DNA from: JBFLYZ01 sp040756415
Lineage (GTDB): Bacteria; Bacteroidota; Bacteroidia; JADZBD01
Assembly: GCA_040756415.1 (NCBI GenBank)
Contig: JBFLYZ010000002.1
Location: 60,059-124,058 of the forward strand
Reading direction: 5' to 3'
Length of the DNA: 64,000 bases
Shown here: positions 33,821 to 43,160 of the stretch, one piece after another
How positions within the stretch are numbered: the first letter of the stretch is position 1
How the letters are laid out: every line of letters starts with the position of its first letter
The notes under the pieces: generated by a model
The model's database searches: none
What the model was told of the DNA's origin: nothing
What the model saw: only the letters and a program-made list of their open reading frames with translations
Position numbers and translations under genes: made by a program

Positions 33821-33826
33821 CCCCGT

Positions 33827-34147
33827 ATGAAACGTTTTCTGATCGCTCTTGCCACCGGTACTGTTTTAGCTTGCTCGTCCTGCGGGGGAGGCGCAACCGA
33901 TCCGGCTCCCGAAAAGGAAATTTCAGGACAAGCTATTTATGAGAACAACTGCACGTCCTGCCACGGGCATGACGGCAAAAAAGGCATGATGAACGCCCCG
34001 GACCTGAGCGCCACCTCCATGGATGCGGACTCTATCCGCATCATCGTAACCAACGGGAAAGGCGTTATGGCCCCGTTCAGCTCCCTGCTGAGCGAAGAGG
34101 AGATCCGTGCGGTGGCACAATATGTGAAGAGCCTGAAGGGTAAATGA
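33827..34147 (+). CDS. c-type cytochrome lipoprotein
   Basis: This 106-residue protein has a short lipoprotein signal (RFLIALATGTVLAC; Cys16 or Cys19 may be lipidated) and one class I cytochrome c domain: IYENNCTSCHGHDG with CxxCH at C42-C45-H46, and MNAPDLS and GKGVMAPFSSLLSEEEI, which offers the distal methionine (GVMAPF). It carries electrons in the periplasm. It follows the membrane b-like gene by 6 nt and overlaps hflX by 4 nt. Confidence 0.93.
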   Translation: MKRFLIALATGTVLACSSCGGGATDPAPEKEISGQAIYENNCTSCHGHDGKKGMMNAPDLSATSMDADSIRIIVTNGKGVMAPFSSLLSEEEIRAVAQYVKSLKGK

Positions 34148-35352
34148 CAGAACGTTCGAAAAAGCAGCAGCGCGCGGTGCTGATAGGCCTGATCAACCGC
34201 TCGCAGGACGAGGAGCAGTTGGCCGAATACCTGGATGAGCTGGCCTTCCTGGCCGAGACCTATGGCGCTGCCACCGCAAAGCGCTTCACCCAAAAGCTGG
34301 AAACCCCCGATGTGCGCTCCTTTGTGGGCAAGGGCAAGCTGGAAGAGATCAGGAAATACGCCTTCGGCAATGCGATCGACCTGCTCATTTTCGATGACGA
34401 GCTTTCTCCTTCACAACTGCGAAATATAGAAAGGGAGCTCAACCCCAAGGACAATGAGCGCCCCATCCGCATCCTTGACCGCAATTCGCTTATTCTCGAA
34501 ATATTCGCCCAGCGCGCCACCACCGCCTACGCCAAAACCCAGGTGGAACTGGCCCTGTACCAGTATATGCTGCCGCGCCTTACCCGCATGTGGACGCACC
34601 TGGAAAGACAAAGGGGCGGCACGGGGACACGGGGCGGATCGGGCGAATTGCAGATCGAGAGCGACCGCAGGATATTGCGCGACCGCATAGCCCTGCTCAA
34701 AGAGCAGTTGGTGAAGATCGACAAGCAGATGGCCACCCAGCGCAAGAACCGGGGCGAACTCATCCGTGTGGCGCTGGTCGGCTATACCAACGTGGGAAAG
34801 TCAACGATTATGAACCTGCTGAGCAAATCGAACGTATTTGCCGAAAACAAACTCTTCGCCACCCTTGATACTACGGTGAGGAAAGTGGTGATCGAGAATG
34901 TTCCCTTTCTTTTATCCGACACGGTGGGATTTATACGCAAGCTGCCCCACCAGTTGGTGGAATCCTTCAAATCCACGCTGGACGAGGTGCGCGAGGCGGA
35001 TATCCTGGTACACGTAGCCGATATCTCCAATAAGAACTTCGAGGACCATATCAGGGTGGTGAACCAGACCCTGGCCGATATTGGCGCCCACGATAAGCCC
35101 ACTCTATTGGTGTTTAACAAGATCGATGCGTTCACTTACGAAGAAAAGGACCAATACGACCTTTCCCCTGTAACGAAAAAGAACCTGTCGCTTGAAGACC
35201 TTAAGCGCTCATGGATGAGCCGCCTCAATACTCCCTGCATCTTCATCTCCGCCACCAACAGGGAAAATGTGGATGAGCTGAGAAAAAAGCTCTACGACAT
35301 GGTGAAGGATATGCACGTGAAAAGGTATCCTTACAATAATCTGCTCTATTGA
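34144..35352 (+). CDS. hflX: GTPase HflX
   Basis: This 402-residue ribosome-associated GTPase splits or rescues stalled 70S ribosomes, notably in stress. The N-terminal HflX domain ends in the conserved Gly-rich motif (RGGTGTRGGSGELQIESDRR). The G domain has G1 GYTNVGKST at 213-221, G2/G3 TLDTTVRK and LSDTVGFIRKLPHQLVESFK, and NKID for guanine. The ATG overlaps the cytochrome c stop by 4 nt (ATGA), so its translation is coupled to that gene. Confidence 0.96.
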   Translation: MTERSKKQQRAVLIGLINRSQDEEQLAEYLDELAFLAETYGAATAKRFTQKLETPDVRSFVGKGKLEEIRKYAFGNAIDLLIFDDELSPSQLRNIERELNPKDNERPIRILDRNSLILEIFAQRATTAYAKTQVELALYQYMLPRLTRMWTHLERQRGGTGTRGGSGELQIESDRRILRDRIALLKEQLVKIDKQMATQRKNRGELIRVALVGYTNVGKSTIMNLLSKSNVFAENKLFATLDTTVRKVVIENVPFLLSDTVGFIRKLPHQLVESFKSTLDEVREADILVHVADISNKNFEDHIRVVNQTLADIGAHDKPTLLVFNKIDAFTYEEKDQYDLSPVTKKNLSLEDLKRSWMSRLNTPCIFISATNRENVDELRKKLYDMVKDMHVKRYPYNNLLY

Positions 35353-35380
35353 TAGCCTGTTTCGCAACTACGGGCTTTCG

Positions 35381-37081
35381 TCAGTAGATCACGATTTTCA
35401 TTGCGCCTGAAACCGCTTCTTGCCTTCTTAAGCGAATGAAATAAACGCCTTTGGAATATCCTGACATGTCTATTTCCGCTTGAGGACCTTCTACCGTCAT
35501 CTGAGCCGCTTTTTCTCCGCTTAGAGTAAAGACATCCAACTCGGCATTGCCACCCGCAAAACAGACCTGGAATTTTCCGTTGCCGGGATTAGGAAATATC
35601 TTGACCTCCAGGCTACCGTTCAGGTCTTCAACAGAAGAGATCACCTGGCCCAGCTTATGAACAAAAATATCCTGGCCACCAACTGCGGTCAGGTTGAAAA
35701 CTCCCGGCCCCGGATCAAAATCGACCGTGGTGTAGTAGGTGCCTGTGGTATATATATAGCCTGCCGCATCCACCGCAAGGGCATTGCTTCTTTCCGGGAA
35801 CGAAGCTCCCATGGAAACCGCCCATACAAAGTTACCCGATGCGTCCAGTTTGGAAATGAAAATATCCCCGTTGCCGGCATCAGCCAGGTTGAACGTTCCG
35901 GCTCCGGGGTCGAAATCGACCGTGTTGTAGAAATACCCCGTAGTATATACGTTCCCGGAAACATCCAGGGCAATGGATTTCCCCTCCTGGCCGGTTATTC
36001 CTCCTATCCGTTTTGCCCATGTGAAGTTGCCCGAATTATCCAGCTTAGAGATAAAGACATCGCCATTGAATGCTGCCGCTGTCAGATTGGATGTTCCCGT
36101 GCCGGGGTCGAAATCGGCCGTTCCTTTGAAATAGCCCGTGGAATAAATGCTGCCTGATGCATCCGTAGCTATCGCGTACGCGATATCATCGCTTGTTCCG
36201 CCCATGCTTTTCGCGAAAACGAAATTGCCGGTGGCATCCAGTTTGGAAATAAAAATATCCGCATTATTACCCGGTGTGACCAGGTTGACTGTGCCGCTTC
36301 CCGGATCAAAGTCGGCCGTTCCTACGAAATACCCGGTCGAATACACGTTCCCCGAAGCGTCAACGCAAAGGGAGTAACCGTAGTCATTGCCGGTACCGCC
36401 CATGGCGCGGGCCCAGTCAAAACTCCCTGAGCTGTCGAGCCTGCAGACAAACACATCCGACATACCCGCTGAGGTCAGGTTGAAAACACCCGGCCCCGGA
36501 TCGTAATCGGTTGTTCCCTGCAAGCGGCCTGTAATGTATACGTTACACGAATCATCCGTGGCAATGGAATAGCTGAAATTGTTATTTGTTCCACCCATGG
36601 CCCGTGCCCAGATGAAATTGCCTGCGTTGTCGAGCTTAAGAATAAAAATATCGTCCATATTAGCGGTCAGGCTAAAGACCCCGGCCCCGGGGTTAAAATC
36701 AACCGTTCCCTGGAAAGTGCCCGTAACGTACACATTTCCCGAGGCGTCAACGGCTATGGCGTAGCCATAATCGAAATTACTGCCTCCAATACTTTTCGCC
36801 CACACAAAATTGCCCGAGGAGCTTAGCTTGGAAATATACACGTCTTCCACCCCCTGCGAATTGATGTTGTATACAGCCGGGCCCGGGTCGAAGTCCACTC
36901 CGCCAGCAAAGGTGCCTGCGGTGAATACGTTCCCGCCAGCATCGAGTGCAACGGACATGCCGTACTCCACGGATCCGGAGCTTCCAAAAGACCTGGCCCA
37001 TTGGAAGTTCTGGGAAAAGGATATTGCGCCTGCACCCGGCAGGACACAGGCAATAAAGACAAGCAGTGCTTTTTTATTCAT
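35381..37081 (-). CDS. SBBP-repeat secreted protein (7 repeats) with T9SS domain
   Basis: This 566-residue exported protein has a signal peptide (KALLVFIACVLPGAGAISFS). It is followed by seven tandem SBBP repeats of about 65 residues, each with ALDxxGNVxxTGxFxGxxD, FDPGxGxxNL and DIFISKLDxxGNFVWAKxxG; this array should fold as a beta-propeller. The C-terminal 80 residues (VKIFPNPGNGKFQVCF through SGAMKIVIY) are a T9SS sorting domain. The role is unknown; propeller surface proteins often bind glycans or proteins. It is a shorter paralogue of the 14-repeat gene at 60128. Confidence 0.9.
   Translation of the reverse strand: MNKKALLVFIACVLPGAGAISFSQNFQWARSFGSSGSVEYGMSVALDAGGNVFTAGTFAGGVDFDPGPAVYNINSQGVEDVYISKLSSSGNFVWAKSIGGSNFDYGYAIAVDASGNVYVTGTFQGTVDFNPGAGVFSLTANMDDIFILKLDNAGNFIWARAMGGTNNNFSYSIATDDSCNVYITGRLQGTTDYDPGPGVFNLTSAGMSDVFVCRLDSSGSFDWARAMGGTGNDYGYSLCVDASGNVYSTGYFVGTADFDPGSGTVNLVTPGNNADIFISKLDATGNFVFAKSMGGTSDDIAYAIATDASGSIYSTGYFKGTADFDPGTGTSNLTAAAFNGDVFISKLDNSGNFTWAKRIGGITGQEGKSIALDVSGNVYTTGYFYNTVDFDPGAGTFNLADAGNGDIFISKLDASGNFVWAVSMGASFPERSNALAVDAAGYIYTTGTYYTTVDFDPGPGVFNLTAVGGQDIFVHKLGQVISSVEDLNGSLEVKIFPNPGNGKFQVCFAGGNAELDVFTLSGEKAAQMTVEGPQAEIDMSGYSKGVYFIRLRRQEAVSGAMKIVIY
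35690..36990 (-). repeat. SBBP-type protein repeats, 7 copies
   Basis: Degenerate tandem units of about 190-200 nt inside the coding sequence; each has a GATTTTGA/GACTTCGA-type DFDPG core. Copies differ widely at the DNA level, so they are old duplications. Confidence 0.85.
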
Positions 37082-37243
37082 ATTCTACCGTTTAGAGTTG
37101 TCTGCAAAAAATCCATCACCGGCCGGGGGGCGAACCGAAGAGAGGGAGACCATAAGGGATAGGGTGTATGGTTCATGGTCCTTTTAAGCAAAAGTAGAAA
37201 TAAGAACCATGTGAAAAAATTCTGATGCGGCTATGAGCGGCCC

Positions 37244-38896
37244 TCAATCCCTGTACAGCAGCTTCTTCAGCTCCTCATCCTTGGCGTAGATATCCGGGTA
37301 AAGCTCCAGCTTACCCTCCACCACCTCTGCCGTAAAATATTTCACGTAGAGCGAGATCGGCTTTTTCAGATTGATCTTTTTCTGCTCCTGCCGCTCGATA
37401 TAAGCCAGCAGCGAATCGGGCTTGTAGTGGAGGCTGTCGTCACGGATCAGGAAGGTGGCGAACTCGAAATATTTTTCCAGGCGCATGCAGCCGTGGCTCA
37501 TGGCGCGCACGGTGCGGCCAAAGAGCTTGCGCGCATTGGTATCGTGTATGTACACGTCCCACTTATTGTAGAAATTGAATTTCATGACCCCGAGCGAATT
37601 GTCAACACCTATGGCCTGGCGGAACTTATAGGGAAAATTGGACTTGTTGTATTTCTTGAAGTTGATCTTAGTATAATCCAGCACCTCGTTCTTGTGGTTG
37701 AGCACATCGAAACGGTTCTTGCGCAGGTAGGCGGTATCCCATTTGATGCGGGGCAGGATCTCTTCCGTTGCGATCTTGTACGGCACGTTCCAGTACGGGT
37801 ACACCAGTATGTTCTGAATCTTGCTGGTGAGCAAAGGAGTTGGGTGCTTGGTATCCCCGCAAATGATCCTCGAATCGAGCACCAGGGTATCGGCTTCGGC
37901 CACGCGCATATTGAAGCCCGGTATATTGAGCCATACATACGCTTTTTCTTTAGGAGGGCTTTCCGTGCGCCAGCGCTCGAGGTTCAGCTCGATCTGGCGG
38001 ACCAGGTCTTCGGGCTGCAGCTTCAGGGCGCGGACCATCTCTTTACCAACCTGCCCGTCCTCCGTCAGCTTGTGCGCCTTCTGGAACTTGCGCAGGGCCC
38101 TGACCAGCTTCATGCTATCCGAATAGTTAGACGCGCTGTCGTAGTACCCGCCCTCTATCATCCTTTTTTTCACGTAGGCCAGGTACTCGGCCGTGTCTTT
38201 CCAGGATTTGGGGTAAGGCGTCCACTTATCGTTCTTGTGTTCGTCAATATACTTTCTCAGGGCGCGTTTGAGCTCGATGTACTGGACGAACTTCGGCTCC
38301 AGGCTTTCCAGCGACTGCCAGATCCGGTGGCTGCCCAGGGCCGCGTTAAGAAAACTGTCCATATCCATTTTCAGCTTGCCCGGGTTCCACGACAGGCGCT
38401 CCACGGTATCGATCTTTATCCTTCCGTGATGCAGGTGATTTGCCATCACGAAAAATGCATCAGTGGCCAGCAGCTCGATATGGGCCAGTTTCACGGCATC
38501 GATCAGCCGGGTGGCGCTGTCGCGGGTGTTTCGCATCAGGCTGTCGAGCGCCCGGTAATGATAATCGGCAGGCACCAGCCCGAAATTGTAACGCGCATCG
38601 CGTATCAGCCTGAACAGGGTCAGAAAATCGGCCCTGAACACTCCGCTGTCGCTCCATGCCGGCCGGAATTTACGGCCCCGGTAAAAGTCCGTTACATTTT
38701 TCGTGGTCAGCAGGGTATCACCGGCAATGACCAGCAGGCGCGAGGTGTCGAACTTCTCCAGCTCATTGGCCAATATTTTTTCAATATGGGGGTTGACCTC
38801 TGCGGGTTTTTCCACAAGGTCTTCTTCCGGGACCTCCGGCCCTTCGCAGGAAAAGAAAAAAAATAAGGCGGAAAGTAGTAAAACGAGGTGCCGCAT
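37244..38896 (-). CDS. L,D-transpeptidase family protein (YcbB/LdtD-like)
   Basis: This 550-residue envelope protein has a signal with lipobox-like LFFFFSC (Cys17). It has an N-terminal scaffold domain, a peptidoglycan-binding unit at about 255-295 (ALRKFQKAHKLTEDGQVGKE), and a YkuD catalytic domain with the nucleophile C470 in SHGCMRLE and the upstream histidine segment KWDVYIHDTNARKLFGR. It makes 3-3 peptidoglycan cross-links or ties proteins to the wall. The layout matches YcbB. It is divergent from recJ with only 59 bp between the start codons. Confidence 0.93.
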   Translation of the reverse strand: MRHLVLLLSALFFFFSCEGPEVPEEDLVEKPAEVNPHIEKILANELEKFDTSRLLVIAGDTLLTTKNVTDFYRGRKFRPAWSDSGVFRADFLTLFRLIRDARYNFGLVPADYHYRALDSLMRNTRDSATRLIDAVKLAHIELLATDAFFVMANHLHHGRIKIDTVERLSWNPGKLKMDMDSFLNAALGSHRIWQSLESLEPKFVQYIELKRALRKYIDEHKNDKWTPYPKSWKDTAEYLAYVKKRMIEGGYYDSASNYSDSMKLVRALRKFQKAHKLTEDGQVGKEMVRALKLQPEDLVRQIELNLERWRTESPPKEKAYVWLNIPGFNMRVAEADTLVLDSRIICGDTKHPTPLLTSKIQNILVYPYWNVPYKIATEEILPRIKWDTAYLRKNRFDVLNHKNEVLDYTKINFKKYNKSNFPYKFRQAIGVDNSLGVMKFNFYNKWDVYIHDTNARKLFGRTVRAMSHGCMRLEKYFEFATFLIRDDSLHYKPDSLLAYIERQEQKKINLKKPISLYVKYFTAEVVEGKLELYPDIYAKDEELKKLLYRD

Positions 38897-38903
38897 GGCC
38901 TTA

Positions 38904-38911
38904 CAAAATTA
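38904..38911 (-). promoter_or_regulatory. -7 promoter element TAATTTTG (L,D-transpeptidase gene)
   Basis: A perfect TAnnTTTG on the minus strand, 7 nt before the ATG at 38896. Confidence 0.5.
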
Positions 38912-38942
38912 CTCAAAAGTGGCTGACAATTTGCCATAATCT

Positions 38943-38950
38943 TATATTTG
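38943..38950 (+). promoter_or_regulatory. -7 promoter element TATATTTG (recJ)
   Basis: A perfect TAnnTTTG, 5 nt (TACAA) before the recJ ATG at 38956, giving a near-leaderless message. Confidence 0.55.
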
Positions 38951-38955
38951 TACAA

Positions 38956-40653
38956 ATGAAACGCTGGAGGATAAAAGAGGCCGCCAACCCGGAAGCGGTA
39001 CAGAAACTCTCCCGTGAGCTGAACATCACCCCTGTACTCGCGAATCTGCTGGTGCAGAGAGGGATCACTGATTTCGATTCGGCAAAAAAGTTTTTCCGGC
39101 CCTCGCTGGCCGACCTGCATGACCCGTTCCTGATGAAGGATATGGATAAGGCCGTGGAGCGGATCGCGAAGGCAGTGGAAAATGGCGAAAAGATCCTTGT
39201 GTACGGTGATTATGATGTGGACGGCACCTCGGCCGTTGCCCTGGTCTATGTTTTCCTGACCTCGTTCTACGGTAAAGTGGATTATTACATCCCCGACCGC
39301 TACAAGGAAGGATACGGTATTTCCGCTGCAGGTATAGATTTCGCGGCCGACCAAGGCTGCAGCCTGATCATTGCCCTTGATTGCGGCATCAAGGCAAATG
39401 AGAAGGTGCGCTACGCAACAGAAAAAGGCATCGATTTCATCATCTGCGACCACCACCTGCCCGGTAACGAGCTGCCCGGGGCAGCCGCCATACTGGATCC
39501 CAAGCAGGCCGGCTGCCAGTATCCCTATAAGGAGCTTTCGGGCTGCGGCATAGGTTTCAAGCTGGTGCAGGCCTACTGCATGAAAAACAATATCGCTCCC
39601 GAAGAGCTGGAGCAATACCTCGACCTGGTAGTGATCAGCATCGCCTCCGACATTGTACCGATCACCGGTGAGAACAGGATACTGGCCTATTTCGGCCTGA
39701 GGCAGATCAACACCGAGCCCAGGCAGGGCTTACGGACACTGCTGGAGCTCAACAACGTAAAGCGCGAGCTCAGCATTACCGACCTGGTCTTTATCATCGG
39801 TCCGCGTATCAATGCCGCGGGAAGGATAGACAGCGGCAGGAAGGCCGTAGAGCTGCTCATCTCGCCCAATGTGGAACTGGCAAAAGGCGCTGGCGAAGAG
39901 ATCAACCGGCATAATGTAGAGCGCAAGGATCTCGACATCAGCATTACCCAGCATGCCCTGCAGATGATAGCCGGCAACGAGGCGATGGCCAAACGCAAGA
40001 CCACCGTGGTCTATTATCCCGATTGGCATAAGGGTGTGGTTGGCATCGTGGCCTCGCGCCTGATAGAAAAATATTACCGCCCCACTATCGTGCTTACCCA
40101 ATCCAGCGGCCTGATCACCGGTTCGGCCCGCTCGGTCAAGGATTTCGACCTGTACGAGGCCATCAGCGCCTGCAGCCACCTGCTGGAACAGTTCGGTGGG
40201 CACAAGTACGCGGCCGGTCTCAGCCTCAAGCCCGAGAACCTCGAGGCCTTCAGCGCCCAGTTCGAAAAAGTGGTAAGCGAGACCATCGAGGAGCACATGC
40301 TCATACCCGAAGTGGAGATCGATGCGGAGATCAGCTTTGCGGAGATCAATCCCAGGATGATGAGCATACTCAAGCAGTTCGGGCCCTTCGGGCCGGGCAA
40401 TATGGCCCCCGTGTTCGTTACCCGCAGCGTGAGCGACAAGGGCTGGGCCAAGGTAGTGGGCAACAATCACCTGAAGATGGACCTGTACCAGAGCGGTCAC
40501 AACAGCACCTATTCCTGCATTGCTTTCGGCCAGGGAGAAAAATACGATGTGATCTGCAGGAAAATACCTTTTGACGTGTGCTACGCCATTGAAGAGAACG
40601 AGTTCAACGGGCGGGTGAGCCTGCAATTGAACGTAAAGGACATCAAAGCATAA
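38956..40653 (+). CDS. recJ: Single-stranded-DNA-specific exonuclease RecJ
   Basis: This 565-residue 5'-3' ssDNA exonuclease acts in recombination and mismatch repair. DHH phosphoesterase motifs are complete: GDYDVDGTSA (84-93), ALDCGIK, ICDHHLPG with DHH at 165-167, and ELSGCGIGFKLVQAY. The DHHA1 part has RINAAGRIDSGRKAVELL and GSARSVKDFDLYEAI with FGGHKYAAGL; an OB fold ends the protein. Length is normal. Its stop is 7 nt from the stop of convergent dnaG. Confidence 0.96.
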   Translation: MKRWRIKEAANPEAVQKLSRELNITPVLANLLVQRGITDFDSAKKFFRPSLADLHDPFLMKDMDKAVERIAKAVENGEKILVYGDYDVDGTSAVALVYVFLTSFYGKVDYYIPDRYKEGYGISAAGIDFAADQGCSLIIALDCGIKANEKVRYATEKGIDFIICDHHLPGNELPGAAAILDPKQAGCQYPYKELSGCGIGFKLVQAYCMKNNIAPEELEQYLDLVVISIASDIVPITGENRILAYFGLRQINTEPRQGLRTLLELNNVKRELSITDLVFIIGPRINAAGRIDSGRKAVELLISPNVELAKGAGEEINRHNVERKDLDISITQHALQMIAGNEAMAKRKTTVVYYPDWHKGVVGIVASRLIEKYYRPTIVLTQSSGLITGSARSVKDFDLYEAISACSHLLEQFGGHKYAAGLSLKPENLEAFSAQFEKVVSETIEEHMLIPEVEIDAEISFAEINPRMMSILKQFGPFGPGNMAPVFVTRSVSDKGWAKVVGNNHLKMDLYQSGHNSTYSCIAFGQGEKYDVICRKIPFDVCYAIEENEFNGRVSLQLNVKDIKA

Positions 40654-40660
40654 TGACGGC

Positions 40661-42655
40661 TTATTTCAGCACGTTCCTCTCCAGCTTATCGTACCCGAAG
40701 AACTTTTTAATGTCAAGCAGGAGCTTTTGATCAGCAAGCAGGTCGTCATACTCGGCCCTGTTGTCGAACTTTTCCTTAAGCTTTTTCTGATTTTCCCCGA
40801 TCATAGCCTCTATCCTCCGGAGCTTCAGCGAATAAACCGACTGCAATACCGATTTTTTCAGATTGTCTGCCTCGCGGGCCACCGGTATGTTATGCCTTTC
40901 CCAGTTATGCAGGGAGTGCGGGGAAAACAATATTTCAATGGCGCTCTTTCTGATTTCCTCGTCCTCGTGATTGATAAAGTGGGCATTGAAATCTATGCTG
41001 GTGCCCGATTGTTCGATCTGCACGATCCTCCTGACCTCTTCCAGTATCTTCTGGTACACGGCATTCTCCAGATTCAGCTTGTCGATCTCCATCTCGTATA
41101 AAATAAACTCCACCACCGATATCTCTATGTTCTCGGTCACCACGTTGCCATCCTGCTCATTATCGATCTGGACGTATATTTTATATTGCCCGTTCTGCAG
41201 CAATTGCCTGATAATATCCAGCTCAATTCCATCGTTCGTATATACCGGCACCTGTTTCTCCGGGCTTACCAGGTGATCCGGCACCGGGACATCCAGGTCC
41301 GTTCTTTCATCGGATTTTGCTTTATCAAAGAACTTCTTCCTGCGGATCTTGTTCAACTCGTTCAGCAGCACCTGCTCGTCCATTTCCATGATGCGGCTGC
41401 ACTCCTTGATGTATACCGACCGGTTGATGGCCTCGGGTATGAGGGCTATGCTTTCGACTATCTCTTTGATAAGCATGGCCCGCCTGATGGGATCATTCTT
41501 GGCTTCAGAGAACAGGAGATCTGTTTTGAAGGCGATAAAATCCTTGGAATTGTTCTTTATGAATTCCTTCAGCTCAGCGCTGGAAACTTTTTTCGAATAG
41601 GAATCGGGGTCATCTCCATCGGGAAAAAGCAGCACGCGCACGTTCATCCCCTCTTCCAGTATCATATCTATGCCTCTGAAGCTGGCCTTGATGCCGGCCA
41701 GGTCTCCATCGTAAAGAATGGTGATGTTGGGGGTATAGCGCTTGATCAGCCTGATCTGTTCGGTAGTAAGCGAAGTGCCCGATGAGGCTACCACGTTCTC
41801 GATGCCCGCCTGGTGAAGCGAGATCACATCGGTATACCCCTCCACCAGTAAACAGTTGTCCTCGGCAATAATGGATTTTTTCGCGAAGAAAAGGCCATAG
41901 AGCACCTTGCTCTTATGATAGATATCCGATTCGGGCGAGTTGACATATTTGGCAACCTTTTTATCCGTTTTCAGCGTTCTGCCACCGAAGCCGATCACCC
42001 TGCCCGTCACATTGTGTATCGGGAACATCACGCGGCCTGAAAAACGGTCGAAAAGGCGCTCGCGCTGATCCTCGCCCTTCTTTTCAGAACGTATGGACAG
42101 GCCGGTCTTTACCAGGTATTCCGCCTGATAGCCGGCCCCGAGCGCGGCATCGGTAAAGGCGGTCCACTTATCGATGGCATATCCCAACTGGAACTTTTCG
42201 ATGATGTCCTGCCGGAAGCCCCGTTCCCTGAAATATCCCAACCCTATTGACCTCCCTTCGTCCGTGCCGAGCAGGTTTCCGGTAAAATGCTTCTGGGCAA
42301 AGGAAGAGATCACGTACAGGCTCTCCCGCTCGTCCTGCTGCACTTTTTCCTCGGGCGTCTGCTCTTTCTCCTCTATCTCTATATTGTATTTTTTCGCCAG
42401 GTAGCGCAGGGCCTCGGGGTAGGTCATCTGCTCGTGCTCCATAATGAAGTTCACCGAGTTGCCGGCCTTGCCGCAGCCAAAGCATTTATAGATGCCCTTT
42501 ACCGGTGAAACATTGAACGAAGGAGTTTTTTCATTATGAAACGGGCACAGGCCGAGGTAATTGGCCCCGCGCTTCTTCAGGGTAACGAAATCGCCCACCA
42601 CCTCCTCAATGCGAACGGTATCGAAAATGGCGGATATGGTCTCTTTGGCGATCAT
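40661..42655 (-). CDS. dnaG: DNA primase
   Basis: This 664-residue primase makes RNA primers at the replication fork. The N-terminal CHC2 zinc finger has C37, H40, C58 and C61 (LCPFHNEKTPSF, KCFGCGKAGN). The catalytic TOPRIM region is at about 265-345 (VEGYTDVISLHQAG, LYDGDLAGIKASFRGID). The C-terminal helicase-binding region is variable. The protein is slightly longer than E. coli DnaG (581), as usual in Bacteroidota. rpoD and rpsU are not neighbours here. Confidence 0.97.
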   Translation of the reverse strand: MIAKETISAIFDTVRIEEVVGDFVTLKKRGANYLGLCPFHNEKTPSFNVSPVKGIYKCFGCGKAGNSVNFIMEHEQMTYPEALRYLAKKYNIEIEEKEQTPEEKVQQDERESLYVISSFAQKHFTGNLLGTDEGRSIGLGYFRERGFRQDIIEKFQLGYAIDKWTAFTDAALGAGYQAEYLVKTGLSIRSEKKGEDQRERLFDRFSGRVMFPIHNVTGRVIGFGGRTLKTDKKVAKYVNSPESDIYHKSKVLYGLFFAKKSIIAEDNCLLVEGYTDVISLHQAGIENVVASSGTSLTTEQIRLIKRYTPNITILYDGDLAGIKASFRGIDMILEEGMNVRVLLFPDGDDPDSYSKKVSSAELKEFIKNNSKDFIAFKTDLLFSEAKNDPIRRAMLIKEIVESIALIPEAINRSVYIKECSRIMEMDEQVLLNELNKIRRKKFFDKAKSDERTDLDVPVPDHLVSPEKQVPVYTNDGIELDIIRQLLQNGQYKIYVQIDNEQDGNVVTENIEISVVEFILYEMEIDKLNLENAVYQKILEEVRRIVQIEQSGTSIDFNAHFINHEDEEIRKSAIEILFSPHSLHNWERHNIPVAREADNLKKSVLQSVYSLKLRRIEAMIGENQKKLKEKFDNRAEYDDLLADQKLLLDIKKFFGYDKLERNVLK

Positions 42656-42803
42656 TTTTTTGCGGAAGGCTAATTTAAAGAAATATCCTTTTTAGGCTTC
42701 GTAAAGTTATCAGCAATGGACCAGGAACCATTCGCCCCTTTTTTCATACATTCGTTAACCGTAAACACCCGTTGCGGGAGAAACCAGGCAAACTGATCGC
42801 TCA

Positions 42804-43157
42804 ATGAGGACAGGGCTTTATATGCTGTTGTGCGCTTTCGCGCTGGCGTCCTGTAAAAAAGAGGACGACCCTCCTTACAGCATAATGTACAGGGTCGAGG
42901 AAATCACCACTTCTACACCGGCCTATACGGTAAGTTACGCTGCGGAATCGGCCACGCAGACCGAAGGCCCCATTGTAAGCAACAAATGGAGCTCACCATC
43001 CATAAAGAAGCGGGCCGGGGAAGTGGCATCGCTGACCCTTGACGGGGGATCGGGAACGGGGAGCTTTATCCTGCGCATTTACGTTAACGGTGTGCCGCTG
43101 GTGGAAGATACCATGGATAACCCGAACGGGCCCAAAACCATTTCCATCACCCTCTGA
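42804..43157 (+). CDS. MmpS-like small lipoprotein
   Basis: This 117-residue protein has a lipoprotein signal ending in ALASC (Cys17), followed by an acidic KKEDD linker. The mature domain reads IMYRVEEITTSTPAYTVSYA, a conserved Trp (NKWSSP), ASLTLDGG and FILRIYVNGVPLVEDT. The order YRV-VSY-W-RIYVNG resembles the mycobacterial MmpS/transport accessory fold, found in some Bacteroidota lipoproteins. Function is unknown. It is convergent with the large DUF3857 gene, with 3 nt between the stops. Confidence 0.72.
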   Translation: MRTGLYMLLCAFALASCKKEDDPPYSIMYRVEEITTSTPAYTVSYAAESATQTEGPIVSNKWSSPSIKKRAGEVASLTLDGGSGTGSFILRIYVNGVPLVEDTMDNPNGPKTISITL

Positions 43158-43160
43158 GGC

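Noticed and set aside
37427..38866. Long plus-strand open frame (479 codons) antisense to the L,D-transpeptidase gene
   Set aside because: The minus frame has all YkuD motifs and a signal; the antisense frame has no recognisable domain and exists because GC-rich third positions remove stops.
38707..39615. Minus-strand frame spanning the recJ start and the recJ/transpeptidase gap
   Set aside because: It crosses two real genes and their promoters and its product looks like neither.
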